Shown: piece by piece, positions 30,615-41,277 of the stretch | Layout of the letters: every line of letters begins with the position of its first letter | How positions within the stretch are numbered: position 1 is the stretch's first letter | Origin: Zygnema cylindricum | Lineage: Eukaryota > Streptophyta > Zygnematophyceae > Zygnematales > Zygnemataceae | Direction: 5' to 3' | Assembly: GCA_037447655.1 (NCBI GenBank) | Contig: JBBHKE010001838.1 | Coordinates: 66,265 to 110,579 of the forward strand | Length of the DNA: 44,315 nucleotides | Program-made: the position numbers and the translations under genes | The notes under the pieces: model-generated | The model's database searches: none | What the model saw: only the letters and a program-made list of their open reading frames with translations | What the model was told of the DNA's origin: nothing

Positions 30615-33600
30615 ACTTATTTAATTCGAGAAAGGATGTAGGTATTGGTTTTGAATTGGGATCATCTTTGAAAAACTTGTTTGTAAGAATAACACAGGTG
30701 TGTGAGCTTTCCAAAGTGACCGCGGTTCCGTTGCAATTTTTTAGTGCACCCCCAAAGTCCACACTATTTAAGCAAACCTGCAGGAAAAAGAGACACAACA
30801 AACCACATAGAAAAATGAGACGCACTTTGTTCTTGTTCATATTTTTGTCTTGCCTCGTCGGTCATCCGAGCTAACGGGAAGGATTCCCGTAACCACAGAC
30901 GAAATGGACCGGCCGCAATGGACCGGCCGCAGATCAAACACGCAAGAGGGGCTTAGGAAGTCACAAAAACAATAGAGATAGGAATGATGTAGAGTAGGGA
31001 GAGATATTTAGCAAATAGACAGAATAGACAAGATAGGATCTCAGGAATAGCCGTAGCTTTCAATTATGGTCCTTTTAGGACAATTTGTTACAAAAACTTT
31101 ATAATAAAGCCAAATCTATTCTACTTTGTCTTACTCTCTGAATGTCTAACTTGCTCTGTGAAATTGGTGGATGAAGGGTTGTTTTTCTGTCTGCTCAGTT
31201 CTGTCTTTTCTATGCAAACAAAGAGTCTACACTAAATAAGCCACCAAAGTGTGGTCCAATCTAAACTTATTTACACATTGATTTTCCACCGGGAATTGCC
31301 GCACGTCTGTACACAATTCCGTACATAAAACATTCACTCAAACATGTCGTTTGGTTCAATTCCGTACAATTCGATTCGTCACGTCACGTCAGGTCGCGCA
31401 TATGCAGATCGGAACTTTTGTCAGAATCGATATATTGCCAAAGATCGTCAAAAAAACCAACAATTTTGACAGTCATGCGGATAGACACTGTCGAGTAGAA
31501 CATGCAAACCCTTGTTTAAGCAAAAATTGCACTGCTTTCTTGATCTGCTACTTTTAAGCACACCTGCATGTGTACCATCAACAAACATTGTCATAAACAT
31601 TTCGTAGAAGCCTGGTCATGAGTGGCATACCATATCCTTTTAGAATGCAAGTGTGTATACATACAGGCCATTTTTTTGCTATAGGTGCAGATACAGAATG
31701 AGTCACGGGCAGATTAAAGAATGTTTTACCTCCGGGCCGAGACCTGTTAGAGAATTGTGTGAAAACGCTAGAATTTCACAAAATATGTCGGGGTTCAGGG
31801 TATAGAATTTCTCCGCATTGCCATTCATCTTCGTGGCAATAATCGAGTTGCACGTGTCATTCTGTTGAATGGCGTACAAAAGAGAACATGGTGGGGGATA
31901 CGGAGGTGCACCTGTCTTGATGCATACCTGAAGCAAGCAAGAGTGAATGGGCAAACTAAATCAGTTTACAAAGAAAATTGGGTAACAACCGAGAATTAAA
32001 CAAATTTAATCGCGATAAGGTGACTTGTGGATTTTCTATACTACTCTGATGGCTACAATTGGTGGTATATCCTTCAGAGTGAAACATCATAACCATATGG
32101 CTGCATGGTTTGTGAATAACCACATAGTTTTTACATCACTAAAATTGGTGGGTCTTTGGTGTTTACCAAAAAAAGAGAAACTGGACATTAATACTATTTG
32201 GAAATTTTGAATTAATAATTTTCAATCAACAAGCAAATCGGTTCTAACGCATATCGAGGAAATTATAAATTCGGTGAGGTGGCACAGACATTTTAAACAA
32301 CTTTTCTACAAAACGACAAGATTTTTCCTAGAAAGACTGAGAAATCATTGGTTTTTTAATAGCCCGTCAAATATTTCACAGAGTCTTAAACTTAGGGAAA
32401 AATCTAGAGAAAGCCGGATTGAGGAGATTCCGAATTTGGGCACCCATAAACTAAAGAAAACAGTAGTTTGTAAGAAAGTGATAAAGTAAAAATTAAGGTA
32501 AATTTCAGACTGTAATCTAAAACCACTATGTTTTGTTTACATTTTCAAATATTTTATGATGCGAAGTGTTTCGAGAAATGATATAAAAGTTGAAGCATAA
32601 AATAAAGGTTATTACACACTTAACAAATATTTGTTTTTACACAATTCAATGAAATTCCCAGCACAAAGTTTTCCATTTTAAACCAAATCGAGAATAAAAG
32701 GGTTTGCACTTGTAAGAGAAACGGAGGAGAGTAGATGAGAAAGGACAGGGCGGGGGGTTTGTCGAGAATGGAAGAATTAGAGAATAGACGAGGTAAAGAG
32801 AGGGAGAGATAAGGGAGAATGTGAACATAGTAGAATGAGATAGGGAAAAAAATGAGGACAGAAAAAAAAAGAAGCTACAAAATTAAATAAGACAAGGTGG
32901 ACTGCGGGAGTAGGAAAAAAGAGTCAGGTGGCAGGACGGATAGGAATATGGAGAGCGTGAGAATGGAACGGGAAAAAGAAAAACGGGTGAAGGGAAGAAG
33001 AGGTCAAGCGGAGAAAGCAAGAAGGAAAGAAAAAAGGTAAGAACGAAGGAGGAAGAGGGGGAGCAAGGGAAATTGGAGGGAGAGAAGAAGGGTTGAAAAG
33101 ATGTACAGGTGAAAATGAGCATTGGAAAATGGGAGAAAGAAAGAGAAGGAAAATGAAGAGAAGGGGGGAAAAGGGACAAGTAGAAGGAAGGGGAGAAAGG
33201 GAAGATAGGGAGAAGGGGAGATGACGTGAAAAATAAGTGGAAACGGAATATGAGGAGAAGATGAAAAGCCATAAAAGGGAGAAGAAAGGGGGAAAAAGGG
33301 AGAAGGAAACAAATGGAAAAAGGAGAGTAAGAATATGGGATAATGGAAGAAAGAAAGATAAGGTGAGAGGGAGAAAGAGAGAAGGGAACAGGGTAGCAAG
33401 GCATAATTAGAGAAAGGAAAAACTGGAGAAGGAGTGGAATAAGAAAAAGAGGTGGAGAATGGGAGATAAAGATTGACAACCTGACGATGGACACAAAACA
33501 AAATGTGGCCACCTAAGGCGGTCAATTTATGTTATTTTATGTACCTTTCATCATATATGTATACATATATATACATATCTATATATATATATATCTTTAT

Positions 33601-35146
33601 ATATATGTACATATATATATATATTTTTTCTTTTAGTTCTACACGGAATTTAGTGCACAACATGGTCTTGCGAACCCAAGTTTTCTCTTAGATCCGTCAA
33701 AGGCTCAAGAACCACTACAATGTTCAAGAGGATACTAAGCATGACCACAGGTTCCTGTTGACAATGACTTATGTTTTGCCTTTCAGGGATTTGTTTTTGA
33801 AGCTAGAAATCCCTAGAAAATTTTAAAATACCTTACACAAATAAATATCAAGTACATGTTGTAATAGCCGAGACATCTTGACCCATGCATATATGATTTC
33901 ACTTAAATCAAAGTGACATAGAAAAAGCTCGCCTAAGAAAGGGGTCAAGACAGACGGAACCCTCAAAGTTTTTTATACAGTACCTCAAGCTCGATAAATT
34001 GTGTCAGTTTAAACAGCTGAACTTATATAGCAGCAAAAAATTGACGTGAAAGTATATGATCTAACCATTGTGGCATGTCTAATAATTTGACCGCTGCCAA
34101 AACAGGTACAAAGCAATCCATTTTGAATGTTTCGAGGCATTGCTATTATTTATTATTCACTATCACTTGTATAAAGTGATGCATTGAGTCTCTTTCACCT
34201 GTTGGTATGGTTGAAGACTGGAACAGTCGAGGTCTGGATTTGGCGATAGGTTTGGATTTGGAGAATCTAAACCAGAAAGATTAGTTGTTAACTTGAACAT
34301 TTGTTCAATCGACCTCCATCTGTCACCCTGTAAACAAACGAAAAGTATTCAAAGATCAAATAAGTAAAGATCAAATAAGTAAAGATAAAATAAGTGAAGG
34401 TGAACATAACACATGGAAAACCATTTTGATAATGGAAACAAAAGAGATGACTAAGGAGTGTGTGAAGCATCACCCATGTTTTCTAGCCAACTCGCAATGC
34501 ATTTATGCCTTCCATAATAGCCTTTCAATTTGATTCCTAATTTCTTTTATAAGTTATCACTTACTAACCTCGGTAGTTGAGTAGGGTAGTGAACAATTGC
34601 GATGTGCTGTCACGTCCACACTTGTTTGTGCCGGCAGCGGGGAACTGCAGTTTAAAGTCTGTTCAATTGACATCGTGATTTATTAGGAGGTAAACTCTAG
34701 GAAACAAATCCAATTATTCTGATTCATGTAGTGTTCAAACATGAAGTATCTTTGATTTTTTTTGGCAATGTGTGATTTTACATCTGGCAGGCTGGATTCA
34801 ACGGTGGTTGTGTGTTTGTTTTTGGTAAATTTATGTTTCCTGAGATACTTGATATATATATATATGGCTGTTTCACGACAAGAGATTGTGCAGAAGAAAG
34901 TTGTGTAACATGTTGTTCATGAACTTGTTCCATAGAAAATGTTAAAATGTGTTTTCCATAATAATGTAACTTCTGAATGTGAGAGAGAGACAAAAATATC
35001 TAACTATTTTACCAAAAGGAAAAAACTTACCGGATTCTGGTCCGAAAAGGTAGCTTGAGGTATCCCGTAAGCACTATAAATATCACGACACCTCACCGTG
35101 CCATCTTCTGGCACAATGTAGGACTTTGGTTTTTCAAGTATAACAC
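30523..35146 (-). CDS. Five exons encoding four LysM domains
   Basis: All five exons join in phase with GT-AG borders and no stop before 30523. LysM1: KPKSYIVPEDGTVRCRDIYS, then FSDQNP joined to TLNCSSPLP. LysM2: NCSLPYSTTE joined to GDRWRSIEQMFKLTTN, ending NPDLDC. LysM3: VCIKTGAPPYPPPCSLLYAI, NDTCNSIIATKM, FYTLNPDIFCE. LysM4: VCLNSVDFGG, SSHTCVILTNKFF, FLELNKFLC. Each shows the LysM pattern (Y-x-V...D-T-C-x-x-I...L-N-P-x-L-x-C). LysM modules bind N-acetylglucosamine polymers such as chitin or peptidoglycan. LysM1 joins the upstream EGF exon in phase 1. Intron 34198-31928 (~2.3 kb) contains a purine tract (32.7-33.5 kb) and no exon I can recognise. Confidence 0.8.
31516..31563 (-). pseudogene. 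Possible decayed LysM exon
   Basis: TGCAG|GTGTGCTTAAAAGT begins like the LysM3 and LysM4 exons (V-C-I/L-K/N). It reads VCLKVADQESSAIFA and then hits TAA. It lies between the LysM3 and LysM4 exons, at the place expected for another repeat unit. It is short, so the call is tentative. The surrounding stretch 30850-31510 shows no other gene; a 14-bp tandem duplication (ATGGACCGGCCGCA) sits at 30904-30931. Confidence 0.35.
32690..33480. repeat. Polypurine tract (GGGAGAAAG type)
   Basis: Nearly all purine on the plus strand. The long minus-strand open frames here are Ser/Pro/Phe/Leu by composition and are not genes. It lies in an intron of the minus-strand LysM gene. Confidence 0.75.
33555..33626. 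repeat. (TA)n / ATAC microsatellite
   Basis: Alternating TATATATACATATATA sequence, intronic to the minus-strand LysM gene. Confidence 0.8.
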
Positions 35147-35391
35147 CTAGCAGACAAGAGAGTGGTCATCTGGACATCAGATTTGACAAAGATTTAGGCT
35201 TCTTGCGAAATAACAATGCTAAACGGGGGATATTTAAACTCATATAAACTCGAAAAATGAAATCATATTTTCTTTATTATGTGATCATGACTTGGTTAGC
35301 TAGTGCAAAAAATATTGTTTTCAATTTCCAACTACGTTTTCATGTGTTCCAAATACAAGGAACGTGACTTACATCAGGTGTTATTACTTAC

Positions 35392-35986
35392 TTGGTACGC
35401 ATGTGAGGGGGCTTCCGGAATCAGAAGGCGAATAGCCCATGGGGCAAATACAAAGATATGAGCCAGGATTAACAACAGACTTCAGACAGGTACCAAAACC
35501 ACATGGATTTTTAAAAAGAATTTGCACGGATTTTCTGCAATATCAAATGTCCAAGCGATCCTTTACATTAGTATCAGAGTAATTGGACAAAAAACTTCAA
35601 GAAAATTAAAATCCAAAAAAAAAAACAACAAAAAAAAAAAAAAAAAATGAAAAAAACACAACGCAAAAAAGCTAGATGCCTTTTTCTATGCCTATTGATT
35701 TTTGATACATGATCTCTTTGCATACTTTAATTGAAATGCATATATTGACGGTTATTATGATGAATATGAATTAATTTCCATGGTTTTGGAAGTCACGGAT
35801 ATGGACCTGGTGCACAAGTCTGGGTGCCGTCTGTATTGTTGACAGCAACAAAGGTTTTGGTGCATCGGCAAATGTTGGTCTTGCCCGATGGTTTACACAC
35901 TCCATTGCCACAGGGATTCATGAGACCCGGGCCATTTGTCACTTGCAGTTGGTTAGTTGCAAAATTTTCTCCATTGCAAGGATCTG
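35392..35986 (-). CDS. Two EGF-like exons of the minus-strand gene
   Basis: Exon 35986-35807 reads NGPGLMNPCGNGVC and ends DGTQTCAPG, very close to exon 15 of the plus-strand gene (NNTDGTQTCAPG is shared). Its donor is the weak CCAG|GTCCAT. Exon 35534-35392 reads NPCGFGTCLKSVVNPGSYLC and ends PLTCVP. It is 143 nt, whereas the plus-strand equivalent is 144 nt. One base is missing in an A run near its start, which shifts the frame between its first Cys and the N-P-C motif. Confidence 0.7.
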
Positions 35987-36424
35987 CTGGAGTAGGATAG
36001 AAACAACCACCATAAAAAATTTGTAGCTTGGTTAAGGTGTGTGAAGATGGCAGTTTCCTTATTCGTATGATGTTACGAGTATTGCTACATTCCGGTTGGA
36101 ATTTTTTTGCAATTTCAAAATCTTATACAACTTCTATACCACTTCAAATTTAAAAAGGGATCGTGTTCACTGTTTGAATCATTTTCCTTTTTCCCATCAC
36201 TGTCATTTCTATAACCTGTGCAACCAAATCCTATATGGTAGTGAATATAACAAAAAAATAATAATAATAATAATTCAAGTCTATGCACATTTCCAGCACT
36301 GAAAATTGGTTTGATAGATTCACAGCTGCATGGATGCGTATTGCAAAAGCTGCTCATAAAATATCCTAAACGAAAGCACATTTTTTTTTAAGTGAAATTT
36401 TCGATATAATCTTATGACAAGTAG

Positions 36425-37494
36425 CTACTTTGCATTAGCGGATGCCTTTACAATAGGAATGAAGGCAAGCAAGCTATTTATTCTGTAAATTCCTGATCCT
36501 CCCGTGATTTTGATGCGCATATATCCATTGTCACCCCAGTTTGGGCCCCAAGAATTTCGGATGAGCCAATAGGGCGGAGTAGCGGTCAAATCATATCCGA
36601 TCAGACCATAACAACAGCGTGATCCACTCCATTTGAGAAACAGCCCTCATCAGCAAACACTCCCTGCAAAACCCACTTACGTTTTTATTATTATTACAGG
36701 GCTACGCTGCAATCATAACATCAACGCAACCTCGAGAATAGACAACTATAATGTAATCTTTGCAAAACATCTAACCATGAATACTTATCGTTTGAATTAT
36801 CTTGCAATTGTCGACACGTGGGTATCCTCATCCTAAATTTTTTACACTGTGTACGCTTTTGCATGCATGCACATGCAAATTTCCAAGATGCCATAGCCAA
36901 GGAGGCTCACGTTCATAACCATTTAAAGCGAGATGATAATGAATTATCGAAAAACTCACTTTTTTGGGATCATAATTTAAGAAATTGCTTCCATTCGCTT
37001 CTATGCTCACTATGGCTGGCTGCTGTTGCAGAGCTAGAAGCAAGCCCAACCAGCCATTCATCCAGACTCGCTCAAACAACGATATGGTCAAATTGTCACC
37101 AGCCTGCACATACAACCGACCAAATAAAAGTAATACATTTTGGTATGCATGTAAGGCATGTGAAGACCCAGATATACGTGTCAAAAGACAAGGATCAAGA
37201 ACATTCGTCACAAACACTTCACCTACGTACTTACAGGTCTGGCTTTCAAATTTGCCTCTGAACAAGGAACCATGGGAAGAAAATGCCTGTATAATTGGAG
37301 GCCAAAATCAAAGTGTTGTTGGCTACATAATCGCGTGCTTGAAAAGGCCAACTCCCACTAGAACACTCACGCTTCAGGCTAGAACAGTTACAAATTTGCA
37401 TTTCCGAAATAGTGGGTATAGGCGATGTTCCTGCTCTAACAATGTAGAGGGCACCTTCAATTGCTAAAATGGATGCGAAAAGCCAGCATGTGTT
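36425..37494 (-). pseudogene. Frameshifted papain-like peptidase exons
   Basis: Exon A (37494-37227) carries CWLFASILAIEGALYIVRAG, with the nucleophile Cys codon at 37488-37486. After a +1 shift near 37270 it continues LFRGKFESQTCKY. Exon B (37103-36960, 144 nt) reads VWMNGWLGLLLALQQQPAIV, nearly the same as the plus-strand copy. Exon C (36663-36425) keeps the His (GVDHAVVMV, codon 36621-36619) and Asn (WLIRNSWGPNWGDNGYMRIK, codon 36556-36554) but has a 5-nt insertion between them and ends in TAG. The late Cys in the plus-strand G-I-C-G-I is Tyr here. It would not give an active enzyme as it stands. Confidence 0.75.
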
Positions 37495-37499
37495 TGGAG

Positions 37500-39235
37500 C
37501 AATACAACAAATTCAGCATTTGCGAATGCTTGATCAAGGAGAATAGAAGACACAACCACTTACACAAAGAAATCAAATTGTGTAAATTTAGATCACGAAA
37601 GTAACGGTGGAATTAAAAGTGGAAAGTAAGAAAATAGTTTTTAAAATAGTTCAAGGAGGAATGAATAGGGATAAGGCTATAATAGGACATCAACGGTTTA
37701 CCAATCACTGAATTTTCATGATAATCATTCAAAGAGGAAAAGGCTCTGGTGAAAAGGTAGCACATCACCTGTTTCCCAATCATTGCATTTGAGTTCTTAA
37801 GGACTTTAATGCTCCCATGAAAGAGCCTCATTATCTTGCTGATGACTAAAATATAATATGTTCCATTCCATAATGATAGATTGCTATCCTGTTACATGGA
37901 ACCATTTGCCACCAGCCCCCGTGGGGGGTACATAATGGATTGTCACGTAACTTTCCGGATCTGCATTTTGATTATGTTGTTAGCTGTTAGAAGGAATTCA
38001 AATCAGGCGCAGGTGACTTTTGGTCCATTAATTACATTAGGTCAAAGTCTGGCACTTCAGTGTCCTTTTCAAGACTTTGTCTTATAATAGTGGAACAAAT
38101 AATTACTACCGGCCGCGGATCTAGTGGCAGTCCGAACCATAACTTTTTGCCCTGAGTGTAGTACGGATTCTTTTGTCTTATGTCTGTTCAATTACACTTG
38201 CTTGCCGCTCATTGGTTAATAGCGTAGCTTTGACTTTTGGACCTGAGATTGGAAAAACTTTTGATGTATAAGGCACTTGGGGTCGAAGGAGACAGGTTGC
38301 TTTTCACTACTGTCTCATGAGAAATCAGTACTACTATCTCCTGAGAAATCCCTCAAAAATTCCAAACAAACCTCCTTTAGAGAATCTTTGTTTTGTTTTG
38401 ACTCTATTGCCATCTTGGTTTTGGATCTGTCTTGTGTGGGAATCATAGTCCAGGCGGGTAGTTGGTACTATCTTCCCTTTGGGTGATTTTTGGGACATTT
38501 TGCTGTTTGAAACCGAGAAGTGTCTGGTCCATTTCGAGTTGCGGAAATCGAGGGGAAGGAGGATCATACCTATTTTCGGTACCATCGGGAGAGGTGTCGC
38601 CTTTTCTCATTGTCATCGTTAATTGCTGGGGTATGTTGAGCTTGCTTCGCCATATTTCATATCTTCTATCTTTTATTCTCTTTTCTGGGGCAAGGTGATA
38701 TTGTTAATTCTGAAATAGCCAGTTATATCTCATTCTATATTTCTACGTGGAAGTGCATTTGTGTGTTCATTTGTAGTTACCTTTTGCTTTGGTGTGACGT
38801 TTTTGGAGTAAACTGCAACCCATTTGATCCATTTGATCAAAACACAGGGATTTGAGGGAACAAGTGTTAAAGACTTCCACTGGATTAAGTTAATTAGGAC
38901 ATCAGCCCGATTACCAAGAACCCAATCCTTTTCACAGGCCAGGTGGGGAAAAGAAGGGGGAGGAGACATCTTTTCACCCTCCCATGCACTCATTCCTATT
39001 GCCTGTCCGGTTGTCTCCCCATCTTGCATGCATTTCTATGGGAGGGATGTGGGCAGCAGTAGGCATGATCATTATTATGGGAAGCATTCGCATTTGGGGG
39101 TTATTTGTAGGACTCGGATGCCGACTACTTCGGGCTGTGGGCCCTTCTCTTATGTTTCTCAGGCACGCTCGACACCATATTTTCGATCGAAAGATAAGTG
39201 ATTTGATTACTTCCCCTTAGTCTCTCGTTGACTCA
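37500..39235. other. No gene recognised
   Basis: Mixed-composition DNA upstream of the minus-strand gene. I looked for the missing propeptide, LRR and signal-peptide exons on the minus strand and did not find them. Open frames of 60-125 codons show no family I recognise. Confidence 0.5.
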
Positions 39236-40055
39236 TTAACGGAATTTCCTTTTTTTTTGTTTTTCGGATCTAGATTCTTCCTCGAGATTATAAATTCTCG
39301 GAGATTTTGAGCTTTTTGGTTTGCGAATGTCCGAAGATGTTTGAGATTTTTTGCTTTGGATCTCATCAATGTTAACTAATTCTGCATGAATTTCAGAATT
39401 ATTCCTTCCCCTCTTAAAATTGACGATCGCATCCGCCTCAATATCGGAATCCGAATCATCAAGATGCGGAAAATAAAAAGTTTCCCCTTCCTCAAGAAAA
39501 TCATGGTGAGATGTAATTTTCTCGGATCGAGAAATTTTGAAGTTGAAGTCTTCATGAAAATTGACATTTCGACTTTCCTCAACAACATGACGGATCAAAA
39601 CATAAACCCGATATAGACTTCCCTTTGAACTATAACCAACAAATAATTTTGACCAACTCCTAGGTGACAATTTACCTCTTTTTTTTACCGAATCGATATA
39701 AATCGTCGCTCGACATGCCCAAATTTGAAGGTGATGCAAAGTCGGTTTTCGGCCATACTAAAGTTAATGAGGAGTTTTGTCATCGGAAATTGAGGTGAGT
39801 CGTCAATAAAAAATGTAGATTGTTGCTAAAATTGCATCCCCCCATAGATTTATCTTTCCACTCGATCCGTGAATCATGTATCTCACCATTTATTGAAGAG
39901 TCCGATTTTTCGCTCGGCGATACCATTTGACTCCGGTGAACATGAAGTCGTAAATTCTTGGCGAATCCCCCATTGCTTGCAATAAGCGGCGAAAGTGTTG
40001 TTCTACAACCACCGGTGCAGGTGGGGGAGCAACAGTAGTAGTAGAAGTAGACATG
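39236..40055 (-). pseudogene. Internally deleted Ty1/copia (gag start fused to integrase end)
   Basis: The minus strand starts with a Met at ~40055 and an N-terminus (MSTSTTTVAPPPAPVVVEQ) like that of the plus-strand copia start at 41278. It then jumps to an integrase segment, CSPESNGIAERKIGLFN (~39900-39960), which holds the catalytic Glu region. It continues through HLQIWACRATIYIDSVKKRG, KLFVGYSSKG and EESRNVNFHEDFNF, then an acidic and charged linker to ~39236. The part between gag start and late integrase (rest of gag, protease, core) is missing, as is everything after. Stops interrupt it. It is a non-autonomous relic. Confidence 0.75.
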
Positions 40056-40257
40056 ATACACTCTCAAAAGCTATCAAGAATTCTACCAAGCAGTTGTTTT
40101 CAAGTGTTCACCAAATCTTATACAAGCATCCAAAACTTCACAAACTCTATCTGAATATAGGGCAGCATAAACACTGACAACTCCCACAGTTTTAGTACAA
40201 ATGACCCGAAAACACTCAAGATATAATACTCAGAAGTTTCCCAAAAACAGTCTGCTA

Positions 40258-41112
40258 TTTTACTACTTGGAAGTTTGGATACATAAAATGTTCTAAGTCC
40301 TAAGTCTTATACTCGCACTGAGTATCTACTCTACGTTGTTGAAATAAGAAATCTTAATTCTCACTAAACACAACAGTGAGGAGAGACCAAGTACTTCGAA
40401 TATTTTTGGTCTAGGTAAGCTGTAATAATTACCTCATTTAGTGTGACAGTGGCAGTAGTACTTTTGAGTGTATTTTACTTCTGCAGGGACACGCGTCAAA
40501 AAATGAACATCATACGGGTTTTACGGAAAGGCGCCGACACACTTCACCACGCGTCACACATCGAACGAATACTGTTGAAGAATTGGACGGACAAAGACTC
40601 AACCTATTGTCCGGGAGAATGGTGGTACAACATTCAACGACGACCGTAGATGTGAATCGAGTGAACGGACGAGATTCACGTGGGACAACAAAATGACTCA
40701 TCACTTTGTACGACCTCAGGTGACATGGACCACTTGATCAACAGTCGGCTGGACGCTAGCATCCACTGCTGACTAAGCACCTGGAACACTACTGTACGGG
40801 AAACTATTTGCATATCTGAAACACAGTAGTTTTTTGCTTAGCGGATTAGAATTTAGTGTTCCACTAAGTATATTTTTGTCTAGTAGTCAAATAGGGTTTG
40901 GATGTACTCATAACACAAATTATGTACTGATTCGGTACCTTGTCGTAATATAGTACAGTACTGTTGTTCCAAGTGTAAACATCTGATTTGTTAGTTTTCA
41001 GTAGATACTCTCTGTGAGTATAAAGTTAGGACTTAGCCAAAATTGAATCTATCCAGTATTGAGATCTAACTTTGTAAGGGAGAATTGTTGAGAAACTTCC
41101 AAGTGTTGTATC
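40258..41112. repeat. Facing LTR/leader arms of two head-to-head copia copies
   Basis: ACTTGGAAGTTT...CTAAGTCCTAAG...TATACTC...GAGTATCTACT at ~40263-40335 reappears inverted at ~41000-41112 (AGTAGATACTC...GAGTATAAAG...GGACTTAGC...AACTTCCAAGT). Each arm lies ~170-280 bp upstream of a copia start codon (minus 40055, plus 41278). The DNA between (~40440-40960) has no recognised gene. LTR borders and a primer-binding site are not certain. Confidence 0.55.
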
Positions 41113-41277
41113 TTATGGTATACTGGTTCAATTGGGCTGCAATTTTGGGAATTGGCAGACTACATGTGATATTGTATTAGTGTGGATTTTGTTCTTATTT
41201 GGACACTTTGAGTCCTCTCTGTGTTTTATCAAAGTTGGCTGTTTGATAAGATTTCTAGTAGCTTTTGCTGAAGTCTA

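Larger units (their letters stand above)
30523..37494 (-). pseudogene. Papain-EGF-EGF-LysM(x4) gene, relative of the plus-strand gene, 5' part damaged
   Basis: Exons in minus-strand order: 37494-37227, 37103-36960, 36663-36425 (papain-like); 35986-35807, 35534-35392 (EGF-like); 35146-35031, 34658-34569, 34327-34199, 31927-31730, 30777-30523 (LysM). The papain and EGF exons mirror exons 12-16 of the plus-strand gene in length, phase and sequence, so the two are convergent paralogues. Damage: no acceptor AG before the active-site exon; a +1 shift near 37270; a 5-nt insertion at 36599-36603; a lost donor and a TAG at 36425-36427; and a 1-nt loss in an A run in the second EGF exon. No LRR or signal-peptide exon is seen upstream. 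The LysM exons are undamaged. Either the whole gene is dying or a shorter EGF/LysM transcript survives. Confidence 0.7.

Noticed and set aside
32883-33525. 209- and 173-codon minus-strand frames, the longest in the window
   Set aside because: Low-complexity Phe/Ser/Pro/Leu from a polypurine tract inside an intron. There is no domain.
36818-37467. Plus-strand frames of 147 and 160 codons
   Set aside because: They are antisense shadows of the minus-strand papain exons, which have clear homology and splice sites.
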